Shown one piece after another: positions 24,634 to 34,233 of a stretch of DNA of 64,000 nt. The notes beneath the pieces were generated by a model. That model did no database searches. It was not told the origin of the DNA and saw only the letters and a list, made by a program, of their open reading frames with translations. Origin of the DNA: Streptomyces sp. ICC1 (GTDB taxonomy: Bacteria > Actinomycetota > Actinomycetes > Streptomycetales > Streptomycetaceae); contig NZ_CP030287.1 of NCBI RefSeq assembly GCF_003287935.1, forward strand, positions 1,860,001-1,924,000, written 5' to 3'. The position numbers were made by a program, and so were the translations under genes. The number at the start of each line of letters is the position of its first letter. Position 1 is the stretch's first letter.

Positions 24634-25551
24634 TCAGTTCCCGCTCTCCACCAGCTCCTTGAGGACGAGGTCCAGCGCGGTGGCCCGTACGCCGAGCACG
24701 CGCTCGGTCTCGGAGGCGTCCACGCGCAGCGCCCGGTCGTACATGTACGCCATCTCCGGGACCTCGGCCATCACCGCGTCCCGGGCCACCAGTGCGGCCA
24801 GTTCCCCGGGCGTCGTGCGCCGCAGCCGCGGGCCGGGCGCACCCGCGGCTTCGGCGAGCCGGCCCGCCAGCGCCCGGATGGACAGCTCCGAGGTGGACGG
24901 CACGTGCCAGGCGCGGCCCCAGCCGTCCTCCCGGCCGCCGACCGCGATGAGGGTACGGGCCACATCGCCCACGTAGGACCAGGCGTGCGCCTCGTCCAGG
25001 TCGACCGGGAACACGGCCTCCGTGCCCGCGAGCACCGCCGGGACGGCCGTCCAGGTGAACAGCGAGAGCGCCCCTTCGCCGAGGAAGTCGCTTCCCCGGA
25101 CCTCGGCGACGCGCACGCCCCCCGCCTCGTGGGCGGCCAGGGCCTCCTCCCACATCGCGGCGCGCACGCGCCCCTTGTCCGAGGTCGGCCGCAGGGGCAG
25201 ACCGGGGGTCAGGGGCTCCGCCACTGGCCCGTACCCGTAGAGGTTCCCCAGCATCACGTAGTCCGTTCCGGTCCGCCCGGCGGCGGTGAGCAGGGAGGCC
25301 GCCAGCGGCGGGAAGGCGGTGCGCCAGTCCTGGTAGGCGGGGGCGGCCGCGTTGTAGAGGGTGCGCGCATCCCGGAGCAGCCCGGTGAGGCGGTCGGTGT
25401 CGGTGATGTCGGCGGCGACCCGCTCGACGAGCGGATGCTCGGGCCCACCACCACTGCGGGTGACGACACGGACCCGCTCGCCGGACGCGGCGAGCATGCG
25501 GGCGGTGGCGATGCCGATCGGGCCGGCGCCGGTGATGACGTGCACGGACAT
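24634..25551 (-). CDS. NAD(P)-binding epimerase/NmrA-type protein
   Basis: The 305-residue extended-SDR protein has a modified dinucleotide motif TGAGPIGIATARML at residues 7-20. The usual YxxxK is replaced by the weak region NLYGYGP, so it may be a reductase or a redox sensor rather than a classic epimerase. GGGGAG lies eight bases before the ATG. It is transcribed divergently from the AraC/DJ-1 regulator gene across about 110 bp, and that regulator may control it. Confidence 0.8.
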   Translation of the reverse strand: MSVHVITGAGPIGIATARMLAASGERVRVVTRSGGGPEHPLVERVAADITDTDRLTGLLRDARTLYNAAAPAYQDWRTAFPPLAASLLTAAGRTGTDYVMLGNLYGYGPVAEPLTPGLPLRPTSDKGRVRAAMWEEALAAHEAGGVRVAEVRGSDFLGEGALSLFTWTAVPAVLAGTEAVFPVDLDEAHAWSYVGDVARTLIAVGGREDGWGRAWHVPSTSELSIRALAGRLAEAAGAPGPRLRRTTPGELAALVARDAVMAEVPEMAYMYDRALRVDASETERVLGVRATALDLVLKELVESGN

Positions 25552-25662
25552 GGCTGTACTCCCCTGCTGAAGGCCTGAGTTGTTCACGCGATGGATCAAC
25601 TCTCGCTCCGGGCGGCGCCGTACAGTAGTGGCCTGAATGCCAGCCATCCGGAGATTCGAGCC

Positions 25663-26637
25663 ATGACGCCCCCTCCTCCGACCCACCGTCCGCACCGGGT
25701 GACGGTCATCGCGGTCCCCCCGGTGACCACCTTCGACCTGTCGATCCCGGAGATGGTCTTCGGCGCGACGCGCATCGGGGAGGACCCGGCCTACGAGGTG
25801 ACGGTCTGCACCCCCACCCCCGGGGTCGTCACTGCGGCGATCGGCATCGACATCGTCGTGCGCCACGGCATGGAGGCGATCGAGCGGGCCGACACCGTGA
25901 TGGTCACGGGGACGGGCGCGCGGGTCAGCGCGGACCCGCGGGTGCTGGACGCCTTGCGGGCCGCCGCCGCGCGGGGGCGGCGCATCGCGTCCATCTGCAC
26001 GGGTGCATTCGTCCTCGCGCAGGCCGGTCTCCTCGATTCCCGTCGCGCAACGACCTTCTGGAGCATGTCGGAGGAGTTCAGGGAGCGCTTCCCCGCGGTC
26101 GACATCGTGCCGGGCGTGCTGTTCGTCGAGGACGACGGGGTGCTGACCTCGGCGGGGCTCTCGGCGGGGATCGACCTGTGCCTGCACATGGTGCGCGGCG
26201 ACTACGGGGCCGCCGTGGCGAACGCCACCGCCCGCCTGGTGGTCGCCGCCCCCGCACGGCCGGGCGGCCAGGCCCAGTTCATCGAGACCCCGCTCCCGGC
26301 CGACGGCGACACCTCCCTCGCCGGGACGCGCGCCTGGGCCCTGGCCCGCCTGCACGAACCGACCACCCTGACCGACCTGGCCCGGCACGCGGGCCTGAGC
26401 ATGCGCACCCTGACCCGCCGCTTCCGCTCCGAAACGGGCCTCAGCCCCCTGCAGTGGCTCCTGCACCAGCGTCTCCACCGGGCCCGCGAGATCCTGGAGA
26501 CGACCTCCCTCCCCGTGGACCAGGTGGCCGCCCGGAGCGGCCTCGGCACGGCCGACTCCCTCCGCACCCACCTGGTCCGCTCCACCGGCCTCACCCCGAC
26601 CGCCTACCGGGCCACGGCGCGGGTTCGCCGGCCGTAG
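25663..26637 (+). CDS. GlxA-type AraC regulator with DJ-1/PfpI domain
   Basis: The 324-residue protein has an N-terminal class-I glutamine-amidotransferase-like (DJ-1) domain with the Cys-containing SICTGAFVLAQAGLLD. The C-terminal part is an AraC double helix-turn-helix (TDLARHAGLSMRTLTRRF and DQVAARSGLGTADSLRTHL). Regulators of this type often control the adjacent divergent gene, here the NmrA-like oxidoreductase. The stop codon lies inside the stem of a bidirectional terminator. Confidence 0.88.
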   Translation: MTPPPPTHRPHRVTVIAVPPVTTFDLSIPEMVFGATRIGEDPAYEVTVCTPTPGVVTAAIGIDIVVRHGMEAIERADTVMVTGTGARVSADPRVLDALRAAAARGRRIASICTGAFVLAQAGLLDSRRATTFWSMSEEFRERFPAVDIVPGVLFVEDDGVLTSAGLSAGIDLCLHMVRGDYGAAVANATARLVVAAPARPGGQAQFIETPLPADGDTSLAGTRAWALARLHEPTTLTDLARHAGLSMRTLTRRFRSETGLSPLQWLLHQRLHRAREILETTSLPVDQVAARSGLGTADSLRTHLVRSTGLTPTAYRATARVRRP

Positions 26638-26665
26638 GGCCGGAGGCGCGGCCCTACGGCCGGCG
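26626..26665. terminator. Bidirectional terminator, 17-bp perfect stem
   Basis: Arms 26626-26642 and 26649-26665 pair perfectly around a GAGGCG loop between the converging AraC-type and molybdenum-hydroxylase genes. Confidence 0.8.
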
Positions 26666-26670
26666 GGACG

Positions 26671-27633
26671 CTAACCGGTGGGGGCGGGGGCGGCGGCCCG
26701 TTCCAGGACCTCCAGCACGGTGTCCCGGAACAGCGTGGTCTTGTACGCGGTCTGCGGCAGCGGTCGGCAGCGGCCGAGGACCGTCGCGGCCGCCGCGGCC
26801 AGGACCTCGGGGGTGGCCTCACGGCCGATCAGCACGGCCTCCACCTCCGTCAGCCTCAGCGGAACCCGAGCCACGCCGCCCGCCGCTACGGCGGCGTGCG
26901 TGACCGTGGCGCCGTCCAGGACGAGCCGGGCGGTGGCCTCGACCAGGGGCCATTCGGCGTGGGCCCGGCTGGTGGCCCGGTGGCAGGCGGCTCGTTCTCC
27001 CGGCAGGGACGGCGGCAGCAGGACCGCGGTGAGGATGCGGTCGGGCGCCAACAGGTGGTCGGCACGGTGGAGCCGGTCGCCGTCCCCGTACAAGTCAGCG
27101 ACGGTACGCGGCGATTCGCCGTGGACCTCGACCTCGGCGTCATAGGTGAGCAGGGCCATCGCGAGGGTCGACGGGTGCGGGGCGACACAGGGGCCATCGC
27201 CGGCGACCACGCCGAAATGGTGGTCGCCTTCGCGCGCGGGGCAGCCGGAGCCGCCCTTCTGGAGGCAGCTGAAGTGCGGATTGCGGTAGTACCAACAGCG
27301 GTTGCGCTGGAGCAGGTTGCCGCTCAGCGTGCCCGCGGCACGAACCTGCGGGGTCGCCGCGGTCCCGGCCGACAGTGCCAGGGCCGGCCAGCCGGAGCGC
27401 ACCCGCGGATCGGTGGCCAGCGTGGCGAGCGTGGTCAGCGCGCCGACGCGCAGCCCGCCGCCGGGCAGTGGGGTGAAGCCGTGCAGCCCGTCCGCGCCGT
27501 CGAGGTCGGTGAACGGCCCCGGGGAGATCGCGCCGCGCTGTCGGGCGGTGGTGTCGGTGCCACCGGCGCGCAGCTCCCCGCCGCGGGCCAGGACGGCGGC
27601 CGAGAGGTCGGCGAGGGTGGGCTCGGTGCTCAC
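26671..27633 (-). CDS. Molybdenum hydroxylase FAD/[4Fe-4S] subunit (PaoB/HbcR-beta type)
   Basis: The 320-residue FAD_binding_5/CO-dehydrogenase-flavoprotein-type subunit has AGGTDTTARQRG for FAD binding. An insert with CWYYRNPHFSCLQKGGSGC plus a later Cys (GPCVAPHPS) supplies four cysteines, as in the extra [4Fe-4S] cluster of PaoB and 4-hydroxybenzoyl-CoA reductase beta. It passes electrons between the 2Fe-2S clusters of the large subunit and the acceptor. Start is GTG 27633, overlapping the large-subunit stop by four bases. Confidence 0.87.
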   Translation of the reverse strand: MSTEPTLADLSAAVLARGGELRAGGTDTTARQRGAISPGPFTDLDGADGLHGFTPLPGGGLRVGALTTLATLATDPRVRSGWPALALSAGTAATPQVRAAGTLSGNLLQRNRCWYYRNPHFSCLQKGGSGCPAREGDHHFGVVAGDGPCVAPHPSTLAMALLTYDAEVEVHGESPRTVADLYGDGDRLHRADHLLAPDRILTAVLLPPSLPGERAACHRATSRAHAEWPLVEATARLVLDGATVTHAAVAAGGVARVPLRLTEVEAVLIGREATPEVLAAAAATVLGRCRPLPQTAYKTTLFRDTVLEVLERAAAPAPTG

Positions 27634-30191
27634 GTAGCCAGTCCTTCCAGGAGCCGGTCGGGTCGGATGGGCATGTCGTACGGGCGCCGGCCGGTGGCGT
27701 CGTGGACCGCGTTGGCCAGGGCGGCCGCGGTCGGCAGGGTGGCGATCTCGCCGAGGCCGACTCCGCCGCCGGGGACGTGTTCGAAGCCCTCCTGGTGGAA
27801 GTGGACGGTGATCTCGGGGGTGTCTCCAATGCCGGGGACGCGGTAGTCCTCCAGGTTGTCGGTCAGCACCCGGCCGGTGGCCGGGTCGGTGCGCCGCTCC
27901 TCGAACAGGGCGTAGCCGACGCCCTGGACGACGGCGCCCTCGCACTGGCTGCGGGCGAGCCGTTCCTCGTGGATGCGGCCCGCGGCGATGCCGCTCCACA
28001 CGCGCAGCGGGCGGATCCGGCCGAGCCGGGTGTCCACCTCCACCTCGGCGACCTGCACCGATCCGGTGAAGCCGCGGCCGATCGCCACGCCGCCCATGGT
28101 CAGGTTGAGGGGGGTCACGAAGCCCCGGCGGTCGCGGGGGCGCCGGCCGGTGACCCGTACGCCGTTCGCAAGCCCCAACCGGGAGGCCACGTCGCCGTCA
28201 GCGGCGCCGAGCGCGTCTCGCAGCCGTTCGGCGGCGTCCACGGCCGCGGGCACGATCGACGGCGTGGTGCGGCTGCCGCCGGAGGTGGGCCCGTGGACGG
28301 TGTCGCTGTGCCCGACCTCGGCACGCACCCTCTCCTCCGGCACGCCGAGCCCTTCGGCGACGGCCCGGCGCAGTACGGTGCGCGAGCCCGTGCCCATGTC
28401 CTGCACGGCGCAGCGGGCGACGACGATCCCGTCCTCGACGGTGAGCTCGACCTCGGTGACGGGGTCGAGGAAGTACAGCCAGTTGGCCGCTGCCACCCCG
28501 ACGCCCCGGCGGAACCGCCCGGTGCCGCCGCGGGTCCCCGACCAGGCCGGGAGCGCGGCGGCCAGGTCGTACAGGGCGTGGCGCTTCGGGTTGCCGTCCC
28601 AGCGGCGGCGCAGCGCGATGGGATCCTCGCCGAGCCGGTGGGCCATCTCGTCGACGGCCTGCTCCAGGGCCCAGCACATCGTGGGTCCGCCCGGGCCGCG
28701 GAAGGGCGCGCCCGGCGGCCGGTGCGTGACGATGTCGAAGTCGCGGAGCCTGCGCGGCGCCTTGCCGTACATGAACCGGGCCAGCGCAGCCACGGTGCCG
28801 CCCACCGAGACTCCGCCGTCGGTGTCCACGTCCATGGCCAGCGCGCTCAGCTCTCCGGCGGCGTCCGCGGCCATCGCCAGCCGGATCCGCGTGCCGGGCC
28901 GGTACCCACCGTCGGTGAGCTCCTCGTCCCGGTCCAGCACCACCCGCACCGGGGCGCCGTGCAGCCGGGCCAGCTCCACCGCGGCGACGACGTCGGAGGT
29001 GAGCCCCATCTTGCAGCCGAAGCCGCCGCCCACGTGGACGGCCCGTGCCACGACCCGTTCGACGGGCACGCCGAAGCGTTCGGCGGCGAGCTCGGCCACC
29101 TGCTTCACCGACTGCGTGGACACCTCCAGGTGGAGGGCGCCGTCGACCCAGTGGGCCAGGCAGGCGTGCGGTTCGAGCGGCGTATGGCTCTGGGCGGCAG
29201 TCGTGAACAGCCCCTCGACCACCCGCTCGGGGCTGCGTTCCCGGCCCTCGATGATCCGGCGCACGGCCGTGGCGGGCCGCTTGCTCATGGCGGACGGGCC
29301 GCGCCGGTTGCCGCGCCAGCGGGCGGGCACCAGCTGGGGAGCCTCTCCGGAGCCGGGTGCCAGCTTGCGCGCCGCCTTGTCCTCGTAGACCAGCGGCCCT
29401 TCGCCGGCCCGGGCCCGGCCCACGTCGAGGGCGGCCGGCAGCACCTCGTACTCCACCTTGACCCGCTCGGCGGCCGCCCGCGCCGAGGCCCGGTCCGCCG
29501 CGGCGACCGCCGCCACGGGCTGCCCGACGTACCGCACCACCCCGTCGGGGGGCAGCAGCGGCACCAGCGGCAGGTCCCCGGCCTCCAGGGACCGTACGTG
29601 CGCGTGCGCGTGCGGCGAGCGGATGATCACCCCCTCCAGCAGCCCCTCGGGCCGGTGGTCGGTGGTGTACCGGGCGGACCCGTCGACCTTCTCCGGCGCC
29701 TCGGCGCGCGGCGGCGCCGGCACCTCCCCGTCGTAGTCCCCCACACAGGCCGCCGCCACGGCACTGAAGATCCCCTCGTACGCCCCACACCGGCACAGGT
29801 GCCCCGCCAGCGCCTCCGCGATCTCCTCCCGCCCCGGCCTGGCCCGCCCGTGCGCGGCCCGCCACCGCTCGAAGAACGCGGCCGCCTCGACCACGAACCC
29901 GGGGGTGCAGTAGCCGCACTGGAGGGCGTCCTCACCGGCGAAGGCACGCCCGACCGGGTGACCGGCCAGCCCCTCCACCGTCGTGACCCGCCGCCCGGCC
30001 AGCCGGACCGCCGGCGTCAGGCACGCCACCCGCGGCTCCCCGTCGACCTGGATCGTGCACGCCCCGCACACCCCGCCGGCGCAGACCAGCTTGGTCCCGG
30101 TCAGCCCCAGCCGCTCCCGCACCACCTCCACGGCGGCCGGATCACCGTCCACGTCCACCGCGCACGGGACGCCATTGACCTCGAACTCCAC
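27630..30191 (-). CDS. Molybdenum hydroxylase: fused 2Fe-2S and Mo-cofactor subunits
   Basis: The 853-residue xanthine-dehydrogenase-family protein joins in one chain what is often two. An N-terminal plant-type 2Fe-2S domain (CAGGVCGACTI) and helical second 2Fe-2S domain (QCGYCTPG, CRCGAYEG) occupy about the first 155 residues. The molybdopterin domains follow, with HVGGGFGCK, FRGPGGPT and the catalytic Glu in GVGLGEIATLP near the end. It should oxidise an aldehyde or purine/N-heterocycle using water. GTG 30191 is preferred because GAGGAG lies eight bases upstream; GTG 30200 overlaps that site. No XdhC-type maturation gene is adjacent. Confidence 0.9.
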   Translation of the reverse strand: MEFEVNGVPCAVDVDGDPAAVEVVRERLGLTGTKLVCAGGVCGACTIQVDGEPRVACLTPAVRLAGRRVTTVEGLAGHPVGRAFAGEDALQCGYCTPGFVVEAAAFFERWRAAHGRARPGREEIAEALAGHLCRCGAYEGIFSAVAAACVGDYDGEVPAPPRAEAPEKVDGSARYTTDHRPEGLLEGVIIRSPHAHAHVRSLEAGDLPLVPLLPPDGVVRYVGQPVAAVAAADRASARAAAERVKVEYEVLPAALDVGRARAGEGPLVYEDKAARKLAPGSGEAPQLVPARWRGNRRGPSAMSKRPATAVRRIIEGRERSPERVVEGLFTTAAQSHTPLEPHACLAHWVDGALHLEVSTQSVKQVAELAAERFGVPVERVVARAVHVGGGFGCKMGLTSDVVAAVELARLHGAPVRVVLDRDEELTDGGYRPGTRIRLAMAADAAGELSALAMDVDTDGGVSVGGTVAALARFMYGKAPRRLRDFDIVTHRPPGAPFRGPGGPTMCWALEQAVDEMAHRLGEDPIALRRRWDGNPKRHALYDLAAALPAWSGTRGGTGRFRRGVGVAAANWLYFLDPVTEVELTVEDGIVVARCAVQDMGTGSRTVLRRAVAEGLGVPEERVRAEVGHSDTVHGPTSGGSRTTPSIVPAAVDAAERLRDALGAADGDVASRLGLANGVRVTGRRPRDRRGFVTPLNLTMGGVAIGRGFTGSVQVAEVEVDTRLGRIRPLRVWSGIAAGRIHEERLARSQCEGAVVQGVGYALFEERRTDPATGRVLTDNLEDYRVPGIGDTPEITVHFHQEGFEHVPGGGVGLGEIATLPTAAALANAVHDATGRRPYDMPIRPDRLLEGLAT

Positions 30192-30373
30192 GAGACGCAC
30201 TCCTCAACCGTGGGGGCGGCGACCCCCATACCTACCGGGCTCGCCTTCACCCCCCTTGATAACACCCCGGGCACCGGACCCCGCGCGCGTTCGGGGCGCG
30301 GAGGTGCGGGGGCCCCTGGCGCGGGGCTGCCGGGCCGGACCGCGCCGCGGCGCCCCGGACCGGGCCGCGGGCG

Positions 30374-33214
30374 TCAGCGGCGGCGGGACAGGGAATCCAC
30401 TGTGTCGCGCAGGCCCGCGCGGTCCGTGCCCAGCTTGCGGTACACCGGGGACTGCTCGTCCTCGGAGACCGTCGTGTCCCCGGCCAGCAGCCGCTCGGCC
30501 ACCTCCCAGTCGTCCTGGTCCAGGGCGTCGTCCCAGGGGGCCATGCAGAGGTAGCCCCCGCCCGCCGCCGCGTGCGCCTCCGACGCGATGCGCGTCAGTT
30601 CGTCCGCCCCGCACTGCCGGGCCGCGACCACCGCCCGCAGCAGCGCGTCCTCGTCCCCCCGCTCCACTCCCAGCGCGGTCAGCGCGAGCGCCAGCTCGTA
30701 GCCCGCCGGGGAAGCCGACAGCAGTTCCACCGCCTCCTCCAGGAGGGGCACCCTGTCGGCCGGCTCGGCCACCTCGGCCGCGACCCGCAGGGCCTGGCCG
30801 ATGCCCGACGGGGCTCCGAAGGCACGGGCCTGACGGACGGCCTCCGCGGCCAGGGACCGGGCCCGGGCCGGGTCCTCGGCGAAGACCGCCCGGGCCAGGT
30901 GCAGGCGCCACGGGCACCAGGTCGGGTTCTGGATCCCCCGGGGGCTGAGCCTGCGGTCCACCGCCTCCAGCTCCGCCGCCGCGGCCTTCGCCTGGCCGCG
31001 TGCCAGCAGCAGCTCGGCGTAGACCGTCTGGGAGTCCGGGAAGACGACCGCCGCCGGGAAGGGCTCCCCGTACTCGTGCTCCTTCGCCAGCTCCCACGCC
31101 TCGTCCACCCGGCCCCGGGCCACCAGCGTGGTCACGAGGATCGCGATGGCGTACCAGTGCACGGGAGTGCGCCGGCCGACCCGCTCGGCGAGCCGCAGGC
31201 CCGCCCGCGCCAGCTCCTCCGCCTCCTCCAGCCGTCCGCGCCGGTAGCGGATGTAGGCGCGCAGGCTGTACGCGAAGGACAGGTGCGCCCCGCGCCAGCC
31301 CTGCCGCTCGAACTCGGCGGTGCCGGCCTCGAACAGCTCTTCGGCGCGCCCCGGCCGGTCGGCGTACATGTGGACCATGGCGACGAGCACGGGGACCTCG
31401 AACCCCCGGTCCTCGTACGCCCAGCTGAACTCGGTTTCGAGCACCCTGCCCGCGTGGTGGAGGACCACGTCGACCGGCTCCCCGCGCAGGCAGGCGTCCC
31501 ACGCGCGCAGTCCGATCACGTACCGCTCGGTGAGGTCCCGCCCGGTCAGCCGGTCGGCGAGTTTCGCGAGCCGCCGCGAGCGCGCCGGGGAGTCGGTCTC
31601 GGCGGCGTTGAAGGCGTCCCACATGAACTGCTCGGACTGCAGCCGCAGCCGGGCGCGCACGTCCTGGGTGTACGGGATCTCCCGCGCGAGGGACTCCGAG
31701 GCCTCGGCGAGGCGGTCGCTGTGCGAGAGCACCTGGGCCAGCCGGATGACGATGCCCTGGCGCAGCGCCTGGTCCTCGAAGGGCTCCGCGAGGGCGGCAC
31801 GCAGGTGGTTGACGGTGTTGGCGGGCTCGGTGAGCAGGGAGGCGCAGCCGAGCTCGTAGAGCACGGCCGCGCGCTCGTCGAAGTCCGGGGGCTCGCGCAG
31901 GGCCCGGGCGAGCTGGCGGCGGGCGGCTTCGGGGGCGCCGGCCCGCAGGTTCTCGCCGGCGGCCTCGCGCAGGGTGCGCACCACCCAGGGGTCGTTCTCG
32001 GGGTGGGTCTCCAGCAGGTGCCGGGCCGCCGCGGAGGGCCCGAGACCGGCGTCGACGACGGCCGCGGCGGCCTTGCCGTGCAGGGCGACCCGCAGGGCGT
32101 CGGGGATGGCGCGGTATATGGCGGTGGCGATGAGCGGGTGGACGAACTCCAGCCCGGCCTCGTCCTCTTCCCCGACTTCCTCGACGGCGGCCGACAGGAT
32201 GCGGGCGTCGCGCAGCCGCCCGGTGGCGTCGACGGCCTCCTCGGCGCCGAGGCCCGCGACGCGGGCGGCGAGGTCCCGGGGGATGGCGGTGCCGAGGACG
32301 GCGCAGGCCCAGGCGAAGCGGACGGTGGAGGGGCCGAGGCTGTGCAGGCGGGCCACGAGTCCGCTGCCGCGCTGGGCGGCGGCGAGGTCGCGCAGCAGCG
32401 GGGCGCTGGCCTCGACGGGGGCCAGCCCCTTGTCCCGTACCTTCGCGGTCAGTTCGACGGCTTCGAAGGGGTTGCCGGTGGTGACGGTCCAGGCCTCCCG
32501 GCAGAAGGCGTCGTCGGCGTGCTCGCCGACGGCTTCGCGGACCAGGGTGGAGACGGCGTCCTCGGTGAGCGGTGCCAGGTTCAGGGGGCGGTGTCCGGCG
32601 CGGCCGGGCAGCGTACGGAAGGCCTCGGCGTGTGCGGGCAGTTCGTCGGGCCGGTAGGCGACGACGAGGAGCAGCGGGAGGTGTTCGGCGCGCGGGGCGA
32701 AGGCGGCGAGCCAGGAGAGGGACTCGGGGTCGGCCCAGTGGGCGTCGTCGAGGACGAGGGCGACGGGGGCGCGCTGCACGATGAGGTGGGTGAGGACCCA
32801 GTCGAGGCCGTCGCGCAGGCCCTGGGGGTCGGGCGGGGCGCCCTGTTCGGCGGCGCACAGGCCGAGGGCGGGGCCGACGATGGAGTACCAGCTGCCGAGG
32901 GCGGCGCGCAGTTCCTCGTCGGAGGTGCCGGCCAGCTGGGGCTGGATGAGCTGGCGGGCGACGTGGAACGGCTGGCTCTGCTCCTGTTCGCCGCCGCGGG
33001 CGGCGAGGACGGTGCAGGAGGCGGCGTGGGCGCGGCGGCGGACTTCGGCGAGGAGCGTGGTCTTGCCCAGGCCGGCGGGTCCGGAGAAGGCGAGCAGGGC
33101 GCCGTCCGCGTCGGGGCCCGGACCGGTGAGCTGGTCCAGGGCCTCCTCGACGGCGGCGAGCTCCGTGTCGCGTTCGAACATCGTGCGCCGTTTGCGGGTC
33201 CGGCGTTCCGTCAT
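30374..33214 (-). CDS. LAL-type AAA ATPase with degenerate LuxR tail
   Basis: The 946-residue protein has Walker A GPAGLGKTT at 45-53, Walker B LVLDDAHWADPESL, and a long TPR-like helical region from about 330 to 880. LAL regulators normally end in a LuxR helix-turn-helix. Here the last 46 residues read WEVAERLLAGDTTVSEDEQ and then SPVYRKLGTDRAGL, keeping the flanks of that motif but lacking the recognition-helix segment. It may therefore act through protein contacts, or DNA binding is lost. It is encoded upstream of the molybdenum hydroxylase on the same strand, with a 182-bp gap, and may regulate it. Confidence 0.82.
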   Translation of the reverse strand: MTERRTRKRRTMFERDTELAAVEEALDQLTGPGPDADGALLAFSGPAGLGKTTLLAEVRRRAHAASCTVLAARGGEQEQSQPFHVARQLIQPQLAGTSDEELRAALGSWYSIVGPALGLCAAEQGAPPDPQGLRDGLDWVLTHLIVQRAPVALVLDDAHWADPESLSWLAAFAPRAEHLPLLLVVAYRPDELPAHAEAFRTLPGRAGHRPLNLAPLTEDAVSTLVREAVGEHADDAFCREAWTVTTGNPFEAVELTAKVRDKGLAPVEASAPLLRDLAAAQRGSGLVARLHSLGPSTVRFAWACAVLGTAIPRDLAARVAGLGAEEAVDATGRLRDARILSAAVEEVGEEDEAGLEFVHPLIATAIYRAIPDALRVALHGKAAAAVVDAGLGPSAAARHLLETHPENDPWVVRTLREAAGENLRAGAPEAARRQLARALREPPDFDERAAVLYELGCASLLTEPANTVNHLRAALAEPFEDQALRQGIVIRLAQVLSHSDRLAEASESLAREIPYTQDVRARLRLQSEQFMWDAFNAAETDSPARSRRLAKLADRLTGRDLTERYVIGLRAWDACLRGEPVDVVLHHAGRVLETEFSWAYEDRGFEVPVLVAMVHMYADRPGRAEELFEAGTAEFERQGWRGAHLSFAYSLRAYIRYRRGRLEEAEELARAGLRLAERVGRRTPVHWYAIAILVTTLVARGRVDEAWELAKEHEYGEPFPAAVVFPDSQTVYAELLLARGQAKAAAAELEAVDRRLSPRGIQNPTWCPWRLHLARAVFAEDPARARSLAAEAVRQARAFGAPSGIGQALRVAAEVAEPADRVPLLEEAVELLSASPAGYELALALTALGVERGDEDALLRAVVAARQCGADELTRIASEAHAAAGGGYLCMAPWDDALDQDDWEVAERLLAGDTTVSEDEQSPVYRKLGTDRAGLRDTVDSLSRRR

Positions 33215-33281
33215 GGCTGGTACCCCCCAGGCCTGTTCGGGGGATCAGCGTACGCCCGCGCACTCACGGGGGAAGGCCCGT

Positions 33282-33311
33282 GCCGAAAAACAAGCTGATC
33301 TTCTTTTCGGC
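33282..33311 (-). terminator. Possible terminator after ACT-domain gene
   Basis: GCCGAAAA (33282-33289) and TTTTCGGC (33304-33311) form an 8-bp stem with a 14-base loop, 30 bases after the ACT gene stop. It lies just upstream of the LAL-type gene, so it may separate the two. Confidence 0.45.
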
Positions 33312-33340
33312 GGTGCGGGCCGGGGCTTCCCCCGGGCGGC

Positions 33341-33757
33341 TCAGTCCTGGGCGGAGCGCGCCGCGAGCGCTTCCAGGACGGCCACGGCCTCGGCGGCCCG
33401 GTCGGCGGCGACGAAGAGGTGGTCGTGGTGGTATCCGGCGATGACGTTGCAGCTCAGGCCGTGTGCGCCGAGTTCGGTGGCGAAGGCCGCGGTGAGGCCC
33501 ACGGCGTCGAGGGCGGAGTGCACGCGCAGGGTGATCCACCCGGCGGTGTACTCGTAGGACAGGCCCGCGTCGTCGGCCTCCTCCTGGGCCAGGACGAGGG
33601 TGAGCCCCTCGGGTTCCAGGATGCTGGCGACGGGGGTGAGCCCGACGAGGGCCTCCGGGTCGGTGTCACCGGGGATGGTGCAGAACACGTACAGCCCGTC
33701 GTTCAGTTCGGGGCGCATTCCGCTCAGCAGTTTCCGCAGGTCGTTCTCTCCACTCAT
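33341..33757 (-). CDS. ACT-domain protein
   Basis: The 138-residue protein has two ACT-like halves: an N-terminal region with DGLYVFCTIPGD and VASILEPEGLTLV, and a C-terminal ACT_7-type half with WITLRVHSALDAVGLTAAFATELG and GYHHDHLFV. Such stand-alone proteins are thought to bind amino acids or other small ligands, but no partner is evident here. ATG 33757 is the clear start. It is a single-gene unit. Confidence 0.78.
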   Translation of the reverse strand: MSGENDLRKLLSGMRPELNDGLYVFCTIPGDTDPEALVGLTPVASILEPEGLTLVLAQEEADDAGLSYEYTAGWITLRVHSALDAVGLTAAFATELGAHGLSCNVIAGYHHDHLFVAADRAAEAVAVLEALAARSAQD

Positions 33758-33870
33758 GCCCCCACCCTACCTATCATCCCGATATGACCGAATCGGCGGC
33801 GCGGGCCCCGGCCGGCGGCGCCCGGGCCGTCCCCGCGCAGAACGGCGGACGGCCCGGCCGGATGCCTCCG

Positions 33871-34110
33871 CTACGTGAGGTCGAACTCCCCGCCCCGCGC
33901 GTTCAGGACGAACCTGCGCCACTCGTCCGGTGCGAAGATCAGCGAGGGGCTTTCGGGGCGGTCTCCGTTGCGCATCGCGATGAAACCCTCCACGAAGGCG
34001 ATCTGGACGTCCCCCTCCCCCCGGCTGCTCGACTGCCAGTCCGCCTCGGTCAGATCGAGATCCGGCTTTCCCCAGCCGGCCGGCGCCTGCGAAGTCATGC
34101 TCTCGGCCAC
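33871..34110 (-). CDS. DUF397 protein
   Basis: The 79-residue protein has the DUF397 pattern WQSSSRGEGDVQIAFVEGFIAMRNGD followed (in separate parts) by SLIFAPDEWRRFV. DUF397 proteins are small partners of HTH regulators in Streptomyces development, yet no adjacent helix-turn-helix gene is present here. GTG 34110 has GGGAGGAG upstream; ATG 34098 is an alternative. Confidence 0.82.
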   Translation of the reverse strand: MAESMTSQAPAGWGKPDLDLTEADWQSSSRGEGDVQIAFVEGFIAMRNGDRPESPSLIFAPDEWRRFVLNARGGEFDLT

Positions 34111-34233
34111 GTGCGTGCTCCTCCCGGTACGTCGTCGTCCCGGGGTCAGGTTAGCCATCGCGCGCGGCGCCGCACAGGCCACGATCCGTCACTCGTGGCC
34201 GGTGCGGCACCCCGCCCGGAATCCGGTTTCCGT

